Counted from the first letter of the stretch, positions 18,433 through 27,352 are shown. The stretch is 64,000 nucleotides of DNA from Rathayibacter sp. VKM Ac-2759 (GCF_009834225.1 NZ_CP047176.1:124001-188000), one strand, 5' to 3'. Made by a program: numbers and translations. Notes: a model not told the origin generated them from the letters alone.

Positions 18433-18785
18433 GTTCGGCTCGCGGGATCCGGTTCGGCTCGTCCGATCCGCCGGATCCCGCGAGCCGAACGTGTTTCCGC
18501 GAGCCGAACGTCGTCGGGTGGCATGTTCGGCTCGCGGGATCCGGTCCGGCTCGTCGAATCTGCTGGTTCCTGCGAGCCGGACGTGTTTCTACGAGCCGGA
18601 CGTCGTCGGGTGCCCCCTTCGGCTCGCGGGATCCGGTCTGGCTCGTCGAATCTGCTGGTTCCTGCGAGCCGGACGTGTTTCTGCGAGCCGAACGTCGTCG
18701 GGTGGCATGTTCGGCTCGCGGGATCCGGTCCGGCTCGTCCGATCCCTGCGAGCCGGACGTGTTTCTGCGAGCCAGACGTGCCCGT
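18433..18785. repeat. Tandem ~92-bp nested double-hairpin repeat, about 3.8 units
   Basis: Units start near 18433, 18525, 18618 and 18709. Each unit has two TTCGGCTCG-type arms followed by two CGAGCCGAA-type arms, so it can fold as a hairpin within a hairpin. Where an inner left arm changes to TCCGGCTCG, the inner right arm is CGAGCCGGA (units 2 and 4), keeping pairing. Units are separated by GTCGTCGGGTG. The block fills the 383 bp between lpdA and the next gene and is not coding. The same family occurs at 50138-50303. Confidence 0.9.
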
Positions 18786-18786
18786 C

Positions 18787-18792
18787 TAGCGT
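18787..18792 (+). promoter_or_regulatory. -10 box for a leaderless acetyltransferase gene
   Basis: TAGCGT ends 6 bp before ATG 18799, so the transcript should start at or next to the start codon. The -35 zone falls inside the last unit of the hairpin repeat. Confidence 0.6.
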
Positions 18793-18798
18793 GGTCGG

Positions 18799-19542
18799 AT
18801 GGATCCGCGCCTGCTCGACCACCTCGCCGCCGCCGCCTGGCCGCCGCTCGAGCGCCGCGACCTCGGCGGCTGGCAGCTGCGCGCCGCCTCCGGAGTCACC
18901 AAGCGCGCCAACTCGGTGCTCACCTCGGGCCCCGTGGCCGATGCCGCGCGGGCGATCGGCACCGCGGAGGTGTTCGCCGCCGAGCGCGGCATCCCTCCGC
19001 TCTTCCAGCTCGGTCCCGCCAGCGAGCCGGCCGGCCTGCCAGGTCTGCTCGCCGCCCGCGGCTACGAGCCGCACGACCGCACGCTGATCCTCACCGGCGC
19101 GGTGGACCGGGCGCTCGCCGCGCTCCCCGGGTCGTCGGCCCGCACGACCGCGGCCCCCGACGAGGAGTGGCTGTCGCTCTGGTGGTCGGTCGACGGCCGC
19201 GGAGGCGACCCCGAGCGCGACGTCGCCCGCCGGATCCTCGAGGGCTGCGACTCTTCCTACGCCCTGCTGCGCGACGAGCGCGGCGCCGCCGCCTGCGGCA
19301 GGCTCGCCCATGTCGTGGCCCCCGACGGCGAGCGGTGGAGCGGGCTCTTCGCCCTCGCGACGCGACCGGATGCGCGGCGCCGCGGGCACGCCTCCGCCGT
19401 CGTGCGCACCCTGCTCGAGCAGGCGCGGGGCGAGCGCTTCTGGCTGCAGGTGCTCGAGGGCAACGCCGGCGCCCGCCGCCTCTACGCGTCGCTCGGCTGC
19501 CGCGAGGCGTCCTGGTACGAGTACTGGCGCCCCGTGGCCTGA
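18799..19542 (+). CDS. GNAT-family N-acetyltransferase
   Basis: Acetyl-CoA-dependent transferase, 247 aa. The acetyl-CoA-binding stretch is in the C-terminal half: RPDARRRGHASAVVRTLL, followed by NAGARRLYASLGC and EYW. The N-terminal half is a divergent partner domain (WPPLERRDLGGWQLRAASG), as in two-domain GNAT proteins that begin with a degenerate copy. The acceptor is unknown. The gene appears leaderless and directly abuts the hairpin repeat block. Confidence 0.85.
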   Translation: MDPRLLDHLAAAAWPPLERRDLGGWQLRAASGVTKRANSVLTSGPVADAARAIGTAEVFAAERGIPPLFQLGPASEPAGLPGLLAARGYEPHDRTLILTGAVDRALAALPGSSARTTAAPDEEWLSLWWSVDGRGGDPERDVARRILEGCDSSYALLRDERGAAACGRLAHVVAPDGERWSGLFALATRPDARRRGHASAVVRTLLEQARGERFWLQVLEGNAGARRLYASLGCREASWYEYWRPVA

Positions 19543-19550
19543 CCGGCGGC

Positions 19551-20537
19551 TCAGCCGGCGATCAGCGCCCGCGCGACCGCATCGGCGCGCGCGGCGTCGC
19601 CCGTGACCTGCACGCGCCACCAGACGGAGCCGGCGAGCACGTCGACCTCGCACGAGCCGCCGCCGCAGCCCGAGAGCGCTCGGTCGCCGAGCCCGTCGAG
19701 CGGCACCAGCGGGATCGCGAGGCCCGAGGTCAGCGACAGGTTCCGCCAGCCCTCCTCGCCGTTCGGCAGCACGTCGACGCTGAGCCCCGAGTAGGTGCTG
19801 GTGCTCGGGTCCGTCCACGTGCACGAGGCGTAGCCCGCCCGGGCGGCCGCCGCCGCCTGCGCCGTGGCGGGCGCCGCGCTCTCGGTGCCCGCGCCGGGCA
19901 CCGCCTGGGCGAGCCCCGCGACGGACGTCAGCTCCTCGGCGCTCAGCAGGTCGGCGCAGATCGGCGCCTCGGCGGTGACGGGCTCGTCCAGGGTCCCGGT
20001 GGCGGCGTCGGCCGTCTCGGAGACGAGCGTCGCGAGATCGGCGCCGGCCGGCGCGTCCGCCAGCTCGATCGTGACCCAGGTCGCCCCGGAGAGCAGGTCG
20101 ATGTCGCACAGGGCGTCGGCGCACGAGCTGTACGCCTCCGCCTCCGTCGCGAGCCGGGTGCCCGAGCGGCCCGCGGCAGCGAACGCGTCGGCCGCGTCCT
20201 CGGCGGCCGACGCGGTGATCGACGCCGTCCCGTCCTCCTGGTACCACGAGCACGACAGCAGGCCGCCGTTCTCCTGCGCCGACTCGCGGATCAGCTCGGA
20301 CGAGCCCCGCACGGCGACGTCGCGGGTCCCCTCCAGGTCGCGCGTGGGCACTCCGAGGGCGGCCGAGGCGCGGCCGACGGGCAGCAGGGCGTCGCAGTCG
20401 AGCTCCGCGGGCGACGCGGTCGGAGACGGGGTGGGGGTCGCCGTCGCGGTCGCCGACGTCTCGGCGGGCTGGGCCGCCGTGCAGCCCGCGAGCGCGATCA
20501 GCACGCCGAGCGCCGCGGCGGCCACCCGCGTCCTCAT
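19551..20537 (-). CDS. Secreted lipoprotein, function unknown
   Basis: 328 aa with signal and lipobox ALAGC (Cys19), then a Thr/Ser/Pro/Ala linker. The mature part looks like two related halves, each with a Cys pair and repeated phrases (CSWYQEDGTASITAS; CTWTDPSTSTYSGLS; CADALCDIDLL; CGGGSCEVDVL), suggesting an internal duplication of a DUF3558-like domain. It would sit on the outer face of the membrane. It overlaps the end of the threonine aldolase gene by 4 bp, so the two are translationally coupled, although no functional link is obvious. Confidence 0.75.
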   Translation of the reverse strand: MRTRVAAAALGVLIALAGCTAAQPAETSATATATPTPSPTASPAELDCDALLPVGRASAALGVPTRDLEGTRDVAVRGSSELIRESAQENGGLLSCSWYQEDGTASITASAAEDAADAFAAAGRSGTRLATEAEAYSSCADALCDIDLLSGATWVTIELADAPAGADLATLVSETADAATGTLDEPVTAEAPICADLLSAEELTSVAGLAQAVPGAGTESAAPATAQAAAAARAGYASCTWTDPSTSTYSGLSVDVLPNGEEGWRNLSLTSGLAIPLVPLDGLGDRALSGCGGGSCEVDVLAGSVWWRVQVTGDAARADAVARALIAG

Positions 20538-21613
20538 GCGGCCAGCTCGCGCTCGATCGCCGCCGTGAACGCGTCGATGTCGTCAGCGGTGGTGTCGAAG
20601 GAGCAGACCCAGCGCACCTCGCCCGTCGCGGGATTCCAATCGTAGAAGCGGTACCCCTCGCGGAGCCGGTCGGCCACGCCCGCGGGCAGGGTCGCGAACA
20701 CCGCGTTGGCCTGGGTCGGCTGCGTGAAGGCCAGGCCGCGGATGCGCCCCGCCGACACCGCGTCGTCGAGCTGCGAGCGCAGGCGCGCGGCCATCGCGTT
20801 CGCGTGCCGCGCCGAGCGCAGCCAGAGCGGCTCGCCGGAGCCGTCGCCCAGCATCGCGAGGAACTGCGCCGAGATGAAGCGCATCTTCGACGACAGCTGC
20901 ATGTTGGTCTTGCGGAGGAACGTCAGCCCGCTCGACGCCTCGGGGTCGAGCACCACGATCGCCTCGCCGAGCAGCATGCCGTTCTTCGTGCCGCCGAACG
21001 AGAGCACATCGACTCCGGCGTCGGTCGTGAACGAGCGGAGGGAGCCGCCGAGGGCCGCGGCCCCGTTCGCGATCCGCGCGCCGTCCATGTGCAGCCGCAT
21101 CCCGCGGGAGTGGGCGTGGTCGGCGAGCGCCCGCACCTCCTCGGGCGTGTAGACGGTGCCGAGCTCGGTCGACTGCGTGATCGAGACGACCAGCGGCTGC
21201 GCGCGGTGCTCGTCGCCGAAGCCCCAGGCCTGCTCGTCGACGAGGGCCGGGGTGAGCTTGCCGTCGGGGGTGTCGACGGTGAGGATCTTGATGCCGCCGA
21301 CCTTCTCGGGCGCGCCGCCCTCGTCGGAGTTGATGTGCGCCGTCCCCGCCGACACCACGGCGCCCCAGCGGGGCAGCATCGACTGCAGACCGGTGACGTT
21401 GGCTCCCGTGCCGTTGAAGACGGGGAACGCCTGCGCCTGCTCGCCGAACTCGCGGCGGAACGCGTCCTGGAGCCGCTCCGTGTACACGTCCTCGCCGTAC
21501 GCGATCTGGTGCGCTCCGTTCGCGGCCGCGATCGCCGCGAGGACCTCGTCGTGCACCCCGGAGTAGTTGTCGGAGGCGAAGCCGCGGAGGTCCGGATCGT
21601 GCAGAATGCTCAT
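20534..21613 (-). CDS. Low-specificity threonine aldolase (PLP-dependent)
   Basis: Splits L-threonine or allo-threonine to glycine and acetaldehyde; 359 aa. Fold-type I motifs: NGTGANVTGLQ, HINSDEGGAP, MDGARIANGAAALG with the PLP-ring Asp, and FGGTKNG with the Schiff-base Lys. The start MSILHDPDLRGFASDNYSG is the family N-terminus, so ATG 21613 is used although the frame runs open to 22165. The lipoprotein gene overlaps its end. Phenylserine-type aldolases are an alternative specificity. Confidence 0.9.
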   Translation of the reverse strand: MSILHDPDLRGFASDNYSGVHDEVLAAIAAANGAHQIAYGEDVYTERLQDAFRREFGEQAQAFPVFNGTGANVTGLQSMLPRWGAVVSAGTAHINSDEGGAPEKVGGIKILTVDTPDGKLTPALVDEQAWGFGDEHRAQPLVVSITQSTELGTVYTPEEVRALADHAHSRGMRLHMDGARIANGAAALGGSLRSFTTDAGVDVLSFGGTKNGMLLGEAIVVLDPEASSGLTFLRKTNMQLSSKMRFISAQFLAMLGDGSGEPLWLRSARHANAMAARLRSQLDDAVSAGRIRGLAFTQPTQANAVFATLPAGVADRLREGYRFYDWNPATGEVRWVCSFDTTADDIDAFTAAIERELAA

Positions 21614-21763
21614 CCCCCCATCTTCGCAGCCCCCCGCCGAGCACTCCGCTGGCACGTCCCGCAGGGTCGTCGTCGTGTTTCCACTGTGTGAACGGCACAC
21701 GACCCGAGAGCCGATTGCCGTCAAGAAGTTGGTATCGGCTGGGCGGCAGGCCACTCTTGTCCT

Positions 21764-22459
21764 ATGCGCATGGACACTTCGGGGGCCGTTCGCGACATGC
21801 CCGCCCCTCCCGGGGTGGACGAGATCGCGGCTCGCTTCGGCGACCCGGTCGTCGCGTTCGCTCCCCAGCCGCGTCTCGAGGAGTTCGCGGCGGCTCAGAC
21901 CATGGCGCTCGGGCGGTTCGTCGAGATCTCCCTCTCGTACTCGTTCTTCCGGAATCCGCGCAATCGCGCCGATCCCGTCAACCAGGTACCGCTGACCCCC
22001 GAGCAGAAGCGCGCGATCGAGCGCGCCGAGAACGACCACCTCCCGCCGTGGATGGTGGACCAGGTCACCCGCATGCGGTACCCGGTGCTCTGGGAGGCGG
22101 TGCGCACCTCCGTGCCCATCCCCGCCGAGCGCAGCCGCCCCCTCGAGTCGCGGCTCGCCGCGCACATGGGCGACGTGCTCCGCAACACCTTCCCGGGCCG
22201 GGTGCGCACCCGTCGCGGTGGCATGCCCGTGGTGGCCGCCGCCCTGCGCGACGAGGACGTCGTGCGCGGCGTCCCGGTCGTCGTCGACGGGGAGGCGCTG
22301 CGCGGCTACCGGGTCGACACCGACCCCGACGTGGTCGCCATCGGCGCCCGGGTCGACGGCCGCTACATGACGGTCGTCCTCGACCGGAAGATCGTCCCCG
22401 AGATCCGCATGGAGTTCGTCCGCCGCGTCCCGCAGCGCGCGCCGGCGCCCCGCCGCTAG
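21764..22459 (+). CDS. Conserved hypothetical protein
   Basis: 231 aa, no signal peptide or membrane segment. The N-terminal half carries charged helices (LTPEQKRAIERAENDHLPPWM); the C-terminal half is beta-like (GGMPVVAAALRDEDVVRGVPVVVDGEALRGYRV, VVAIGARVDGRYMTVVL). I do not recognise the family. ATG GCG-spaced starts at 21764 and 21770 are both possible. It is divergent from the threonine aldolase and convergent with the response regulator. Confidence 0.7.
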   Translation: MRMDTSGAVRDMPAPPGVDEIAARFGDPVVAFAPQPRLEEFAAAQTMALGRFVEISLSYSFFRNPRNRADPVNQVPLTPEQKRAIERAENDHLPPWMVDQVTRMRYPVLWEAVRTSVPIPAERSRPLESRLAAHMGDVLRNTFPGRVRTRRGGMPVVAAALRDEDVVRGVPVVVDGEALRGYRVDTDPDVVAIGARVDGRYMTVVLDRKIVPEIRMEFVRRVPQRAPAPRR

Positions 22460-22472
22460 GACGTCCCCGCCG

Positions 22473-23144
22473 CTACGGCCGCCCCGGCACCGCGATCCCG
22501 TGCTCGTAGGCGAAGACGACGGCCTGGATGCGGTCGCGGACCCGCAGCTTCATCAGGATCTTCGAGACGTGCGTCTTCACCGTCGCCTCGCCGACGAACA
22601 GCTCGGCGGCGATCTCGGCGTTCGACGAGCCGCGCGCCAGGTGCACCAGGACCTCGCGCTCGCGGTCGGTCAGCTCGGCGATGCCCGGATGATCGGGGGT
22701 CTGCCGCGCGGGATCCGCGGCGAAGCGCTCGAGCACCCGGCGCGTCACGTCAGGCGCCAGCATCGCGTCGCCCCGTGCCACGACCTGGACGGCCTCGACC
22801 AGATCCTCCGGTGACGCGTTCTTGAGGAGGAACCCGCTCGCTCCCGCCGAGAGCGCGTCGAAGAGGTAGTCGTCGCGGTCGAAGGTCGTGAGGATCAGCA
22901 CGCTCGAGCACAGGCGCGGATCCTCGACGATCACGCGGGTCGCGGCGAGCCCGTCCATGCCCGGCATCTGGACGTCCATGCAGATGACGTCGGGGCAGAG
23001 CTCGGCGGCCCGCTCGATCGCCTCGTGGCCGGTGCGCGCCTCTCCGACGATGACGATGCCCGGCTCCGACTCGAGGATGATGCGGAAGCCTGCGCGGACG
23101 AGCTCCTGGTCGTCCACCAGCAGGACACGGATGTCGTCGGTCAT
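22473..23144 (-). CDS. LuxR-type response regulator (NarL/DesR family)
   Basis: Two-component output protein, 223 aa. Receiver domain at 5-120 with acidic pocket VDDQ and phospho-acceptor Asp56 (CMDVQMPGMDG), and Lys in FLLKNASPEDL. C-terminal LuxR HTH at about 155-215 (LTDREREVLVHLARGSSNAEIAAEL). Start overlaps the end of the kinase gene by 4 bp, so the pair is one operon. The regulon is unknown. Confidence 0.93.
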   Translation of the reverse strand: MTDDIRVLLVDDQELVRAGFRIILESEPGIVIVGEARTGHEAIERAAELCPDVICMDVQMPGMDGLAATRVIVEDPRLCSSVLILTTFDRDDYLFDALSAGASGFLLKNASPEDLVEAVQVVARGDAMLAPDVTRRVLERFAADPARQTPDHPGIAELTDREREVLVHLARGSSNAEIAAELFVGEATVKTHVSKILMKLRVRDRIQAVVFAYEHGIAVPGRP

Positions 23145-24517
23145 GCGCGGCCCCCGCTCGCTCGATCAGGGCGCCCCCAGGACGCCCCGGACGACGCTAC
23201 CGGCTCGGCCGCGTCCTCAGGACCGCCGTCGCGGACCGGGGCCAGCGGCACGTGCGCGCGCACGAGGTAGCCGCCGTCGCGGGGGCCGGTCTCGACCCAG
23301 CCGCCGACGGCCGCGGCGCGCTCGCGCATGCCGGTCTGCCCGAGTCCGCACGAGGCGGGGGCGGTCGGATGAGGTCCCGTGCCGCCGTCGTCGGCCACCT
23401 CGAGCACGACCGCGTCGGGGAGGTAGCGCAGGCGCACCTCGGCGTGCGCGCCGGGGCCGGCGTGCTTGCGGACGTTCGTCAGCGACTCCTGCGCGATCCG
23501 GTACAGGCTCAGACCCGCCGTCGCCGGGATCTCGCGCGCCTCGCCCGACTCCTGGAACACCGTGGGCAGCCCGGAGCCGGTGGAGGCGGCGACGAGGTCC
23601 TCGAGCTGCGCGACGCCCCGGGTCGAGGCGGAGTCGGTCAGCGGGTGCGCGGTGACCTCCTCGGCGCGCAGGGCCACGAGGATGCGGTGCAGCTCGTCGA
23701 TCGCCGAGCGCGCGTCGTTCTCGATCGCGCTGAGCGAGCGCGCGGCCTTCTCGGGGTCGCGCGCCAGTACGCGGCGGGCGGCGCCGGCCTGCACGCCCAT
23801 CACGCTGACGTGGTGGGCGACGACGTCGTGCAGCTCGCGCGCGATGCGCAGCCGCTCCGAGGTCACGGCCTGCCGCGAGGAGCGCTCCCGCTCGTCGTCG
23901 AGCTCGGCCGTGCGCGACTCGAGGGCTTCGAGCCGCCGCGCCGACTGCCAGGACGCCTCGCCGAAGACGTAGGCGCTGCCGAAGTAGAGCAGGTTCACCA
24001 GCAGCGCCAGCGCCGACTCCGCCATGTACGGCGAGAGCAGGCCGGCGGAGTCGGTCGAGGGGAGGGCGCGCCCCATCCAGTCGCCGGTCACGAGCGAGGT
24101 GACCAGCCAGCCGAGCATCGCCACCGCGATGAGCACCCGCACCAGCAGGGCGACGCGACGGTCGCGCCCCCAGGCGCCCACGGTGTAGATCGCGAGGAAC
24201 AGGCAGATCTGGTTGAACAGCGACTCCGGCACCTGCAGCACGAGCCCCAGGGTGTAGACGACGGCGAGCAGGAGCGCGACGGTCGCCGGGAACCGCCTCC
24301 GCAGCGCCAGCGGCAGCGTCATCGCGACGCTCCACAGGCCACTGACCAGGGGGTGCGCGGCGTCCGGGAAGCCGGCCGAGGTGTACAGGGCGACGGAGGC
24401 GAGGGTCGCCACGAGCAGGACGCCCGCGCCGATCGCATCGCGCACGTGGTTCGTCCGCGACGGCGGACGCCGCGCCCAGCCCGCGGCGAACGGGTCGACG
24501 ACGGCTTGACGGGACAT
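23141..24517 (-). CDS. Two-component sensor histidine kinase (HisKA_3)
   Basis: Membrane sensor partner of the adjacent regulator, 458 aa from ATG 24517 (a GTG three codons upstream is possible). About five to six membrane helices occupy the first 190 residues with no large external domain, so the signal is probably membrane-related. Coiled-coil linker (LEALESRTAELDDERERSS) precedes the H-box RELHDVVAHHVSVMG. The N-box TNVRKHAG and G-box DDGGTG..GQTGMRERAAAVGG are intact, so it is an active kinase. Confidence 0.92.
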   Translation of the reverse strand: MSRQAVVDPFAAGWARRPPSRTNHVRDAIGAGVLLVATLASVALYTSAGFPDAAHPLVSGLWSVAMTLPLALRRRFPATVALLLAVVYTLGLVLQVPESLFNQICLFLAIYTVGAWGRDRRVALLVRVLIAVAMLGWLVTSLVTGDWMGRALPSTDSAGLLSPYMAESALALLVNLLYFGSAYVFGEASWQSARRLEALESRTAELDDERERSSRQAVTSERLRIARELHDVVAHHVSVMGVQAGAARRVLARDPEKAARSLSAIENDARSAIDELHRILVALRAEEVTAHPLTDSASTRGVAQLEDLVAASTGSGLPTVFQESGEAREIPATAGLSLYRIAQESLTNVRKHAGPGAHAEVRLRYLPDAVVLEVADDGGTGPHPTAPASCGLGQTGMRERAAAVGGWVETGPRDGGYLVRAHVPLAPVRDGGPEDAAEPVASSGASWGRPDRASGGRA

Positions 24518-24614
24518 GGTGTCCACGCTATCCGACGTCCGTCGGCGTGCCCTCGGCGGTCGTCGTGGGGCGTAACCCGGCCGCAGGCCGCTCCTTCGAC
24601 CGGCTGCCCGGACC

Positions 24615-26018
24615 TCAGTCGCGCCCGGTGATCCCCGCCGTCGACGCGATGGCGTCGGTCATCTTCCTGCCGAGCGCCTCGTAGAACATCGACAGCGGGA
24701 ACTCGTCGTCGAGCACCGCGTCCGTCAGCCCGCGCGGCGGTCCGAGCAGCACCTCGTCGGGCAGTCCGCGCGCCCAGGCCGACGCCGGGTGCGGGGTCAG
24801 CACGGAGGCGATCAGGGCGTGCGCCGCCAGCCAGTGCGCCGTCTTCGGCCGGTCGATCGACCGCCAGTACAGCTCGTCGATCGCGTCCGAGAGGGCGACG
24901 ACCACATCGGCCACTCCGTCCCACTCGAAGGCGAGGCGGGTGTCGGTCCAGTGCAGCACGCGGTGCTGGTGCAGCCAGGCGAAGAGCAGCTGACCGCCGA
25001 GGCCGTCGTAGTTGCGCACGCGCGACCCCGTGAGCGGGAACCGGAAGAGGCGGTCGAAGAGGATCGCGTACTGCACGAAGCGCGAGCGCTCGGCGAGCGC
25101 CTCCTCCTCCGCACTGGGCCCCTCGATCCGCGCGAGTCTCCGCTCGATCGCGACCGCCTCGCGGAACGCCGTCAGGTCGCAGCGCAGCTCCTCGAGCGAG
25201 TAGAGGAAGAACGGCATCCGCTGCTTGATCATGAACGGGTCGAACGGCAGATCGCCGCGCATGTGGGTGCGGTCGTGGATGAGGTCCCACATCACGAACG
25301 ACTCCTCGGCGAGGCGCTGGTCGGCGAGGAGGCGCTGGGCGTCCTCGGGCAGCTCGAGACGGGTGATGCCCGCGGCAGCGGTGACGACGCGGCGGAACCG
25401 CGCGGCCTCGCGGTCGGCGAAGATCGCGCCCCACGTGAAGGTGGGGACGGCGCGCATCGCGACCGTCTCGGGGAAGAGCACCGCGCTGTCGGTGTCGTAG
25501 CCGGCGGTGAAGTCGACGAAGCGCACCGGCACGAACAGGGCGTTCGAGTAGTCGCCGGCCTCGAGCTCGGCCACGAACCGGGGCCAGACGACCTCGACGA
25601 GGACCGCCTCGACGTGCCGGTCGCGGCTGCCGTTCTGCGTGTACATCGGGAAGACGACGAGGTGGCGCCGGCCGTCGACACGGTCGAGCTGGGGCTGGAA
25701 CGCCTGCAGCGAGTCGAGGAAGTCGGGGATCCCGACGCCGTCGCGGCTCCAGCGCTCGAGGTCGACGACGAGGGCGGCGAGGTAGGCGGAGTCGTGCGGG
25801 AACGCGGGAGCGAGGGTCTCGACGGCTCGGACGATCCGCTCGATCCCGGCGCGCGCCTCCGGCAGGCGCTCGGGGTCGGCCAGCGAGCCGTCCTGCGCCT
25901 GCAGCTCCTGCAGCGCGGTGGCCGCGGCCTTGAGGTCCTGCCAGGCGGAGGAGGTCTCGATGCGGTCCTCGACGACCTCGGGTTCTCCGACGACGGTGCT
26001 CTGCACGAATTGCGACAT
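24615..26018 (-). CDS. DUF6421 family protein
   Basis: 467-aa soluble protein of a conserved actinobacterial family without known function. Recognisable stretches are HLVVFPMYTQNGSRDRHVEAV, FVPVRFVDFTAGYDTDSAVLFPE, FVMWDLIHDRTHMRGDLPFDPFMIKQR and YDGLGGQLLFAWLHQH. The HDRTH motif, with nearby Asp and Glu residues, could bind a metal, but that is only inference. ATG 26018 has an excellent SD (GAGGAGG, 7 bp spacing). It stands alone with its own promoter region in 26019-26361. Confidence 0.8.
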   Translation of the reverse strand: MSQFVQSTVVGEPEVVEDRIETSSAWQDLKAAATALQELQAQDGSLADPERLPEARAGIERIVRAVETLAPAFPHDSAYLAALVVDLERWSRDGVGIPDFLDSLQAFQPQLDRVDGRRHLVVFPMYTQNGSRDRHVEAVLVEVVWPRFVAELEAGDYSNALFVPVRFVDFTAGYDTDSAVLFPETVAMRAVPTFTWGAIFADREAARFRRVVTAAAGITRLELPEDAQRLLADQRLAEESFVMWDLIHDRTHMRGDLPFDPFMIKQRMPFFLYSLEELRCDLTAFREAVAIERRLARIEGPSAEEEALAERSRFVQYAILFDRLFRFPLTGSRVRNYDGLGGQLLFAWLHQHRVLHWTDTRLAFEWDGVADVVVALSDAIDELYWRSIDRPKTAHWLAAHALIASVLTPHPASAWARGLPDEVLLGPPRGLTDAVLDDEFPLSMFYEALGRKMTDAIASTAGITGRD

Positions 26019-26361
26019 GGTGATCCTCCTCACGGTCCCATTGCCCAGTGGAACGGGTCGGATACGACCCGACTCCGAGCGTAGGGCGGCCTGCACGCGC
26101 TTTTCTTGCGTCCGACCGGAGCGATGCGGCGCGCTCGGCCTCGAACACGCAGTACATCGCGCAGCCAGGGCTTTCGCAGCTACGTACCCCCCTTCCGGGG
26201 CTACATTCGTCAAAGCCCTCGGCGGCCCGCGGTGACGGGACGAGGATGGGGCGACATCGAGGCCGCATCCCGAGTGCGGCCGACCGATCGACCGGCCCCT
26301 CCGGATCACCTGGCGGAGCGGACCGGGCGACGAGCCATCCTGAGAGAGAGGATCGGAGCGC
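26019..26361. other. Gene-free stretch with promoter and nested inverted repeat
   Basis: Holds the leader of the minus-strand DUF6421 gene, with a possible -10 TACGCT on the minus strand near 26084. It also holds an inverted repeat AGGGCTTT (26167-26174) / AAAGCCCT (26212-26219) enclosing a small CCCC/GGGG hairpin. I see no convincing ORF here. Confidence 0.5.
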
Positions 26362-26886
26362 GTGACGGGACCCGAACCCGGAAGCGACCACAGAACAGTC
26401 AGCATCGATCAGCAGTCCGAGACCCTCCACCTCCTGCCCTGGCCGCAGGTGGACAGCACTGCACTGCGCGGCATGGCCGCGGGACTCGAGACGGACGGCG
26501 ACCTCCTCCTCCAGCACGACCGCTACCTGCGCGGTTGGGCGGAGGGGACGGAGTTCTTCTACGCGATCATGCTCGGCGGACGGTGCGTCGGCTCCCTCGG
26601 CTATTGGTACGGCCACTCTCGCGGCGTACTCGCCTACGAGACCGCCTGGACGCTCGCCCCCGCGGCGAGAGAGCGCGGAGTCGCGGCGCGAGCGCTGCGA
26701 CTGCTGCTCGCCGAGGCGGCGGCGTTCCCCGTGCCCCGCTTCGTGCACGCCTACGTCCGCACCGAGGACGCTCTCGACAGCGCGCTCTGCGTCGAGGTGG
26801 GCTTCGACCGCGTCGATGTGATCGAGCAGGGCGAGCCTCCTCACCTCTACGCCGACTGGGCGTTCGATCTGGCGGCGGTGGCCTAG
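26362..26886 (+). CDS. GNAT-family N-acetyltransferase (RimJ/RimL-like)
   Basis: 174-aa single-domain acetyltransferase. Acetyl-CoA motif LAPAARERGVAARALRLLL is at about 109-128. The fold continues with RTEDALDSALCVEVGFDRV and the aromatic end ADWAFDL, as in GNAT_3 proteins. The GTG at 26362 is the first in-frame start. Its first 20 residues are unconserved, so a later start is possible. The acceptor substrate is unknown. Confidence 0.8.
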   Translation: MTGPEPGSDHRTVSIDQQSETLHLLPWPQVDSTALRGMAAGLETDGDLLLQHDRYLRGWAEGTEFFYAIMLGGRCVGSLGYWYGHSRGVLAYETAWTLAPAARERGVAARALRLLLAEAAAFPVPRFVHAYVRTEDALDSALCVEVGFDRVDVIEQGEPPHLYADWAFDLAAVA

Positions 26887-26963
26887 GAGCCGCCCTCCCC
26901 TCCGGATGCCGCGGTGCGAGCGGATGCCTCGCGCCACGGCCGATCCGGCTGCCGGTCCGCTCC

Positions 26964-26969
26964 TACCAT
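26964..26969 (+). promoter_or_regulatory. -10 box for a leaderless small gene
   Basis: TACCAT lies 6 bp before ATG 26976, the spacing seen at several leaderless genes in this window. Confidence 0.5.
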
Positions 26970-26975
26970 CTGTGT

Positions 26976-27344
26976 ATGGGTTCCGGACGGTGGGAGCCCG
27001 CAGGGCGGGGTGCGGCACCGACCAGTGCGGGGAGGCTGCGCGCATCGACGACCGCTGCGGGGAGGCCCCGCCGTCGCGTCGGGGACGCGCGCCGGGCCCG
27101 GGTCCGTCGCGGTCCGGGCCAGGTGGCCTGCGCCGTGATCGGTCTCGCCCTGGCGGTCCTCCTGGGCCGCTGCGGCGGGGTGGGCCCGCTCCCGTCGACG
27201 GTCGAGGGGAGCGTCCACGGCCCGTGGTCGTCGGAGGTGCTCACCGCCTGCGTCGCCGAGGGCACGGCACCGCCCGATCGCCGCACGGCCGGCCGGCCGG
27301 AGCCGAGCGGCGAGCGGCTCCTCCGCCGGTCCGGGACCTGCTGA
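26976..27344 (+). CDS. Small membrane protein, hypothetical
   Basis: 122 aa. The first half is Arg/Ala/Gly-rich and basic. One membrane segment, VACAVIGLALAVLLG, lies near residues 50-64. The tail is short and external (VACVAEGTAPP-like). The start is supported by a TACCAT box at leaderless spacing. No homolog is recognised. It could be a spurious ORF given the GC content, but the hydrophobic helix and the promoter position favour a real gene. Confidence 0.45.
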   Translation: MGSGRWEPAGRGAAPTSAGRLRASTTAAGRPRRRVGDARRARVRRGPGQVACAVIGLALAVLLGRCGGVGPLPSTVEGSVHGPWSSEVLTACVAEGTAPPDRRTAGRPEPSGERLLRRSGTC

Positions 27345-27352
27345 GTCCGGGA

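Noticed and set aside
18433..18785. A CRISPR array or IS end at the ~92-bp repeat block.
   Set aside because: Units are fully repetitive with nested inverted arms and hold no spacer or transposase sequence.
26350..26395. A tRNA 3' half on the minus strand: the plus-strand frame reads ARDGTRTRKR, a peptide that often arises from reading through tRNA genes.
   Set aside because: The T-loop-like stretch TTCGGGT lacks the invariant A58, and no matching acceptor or D-arm is found about 70 bp away.
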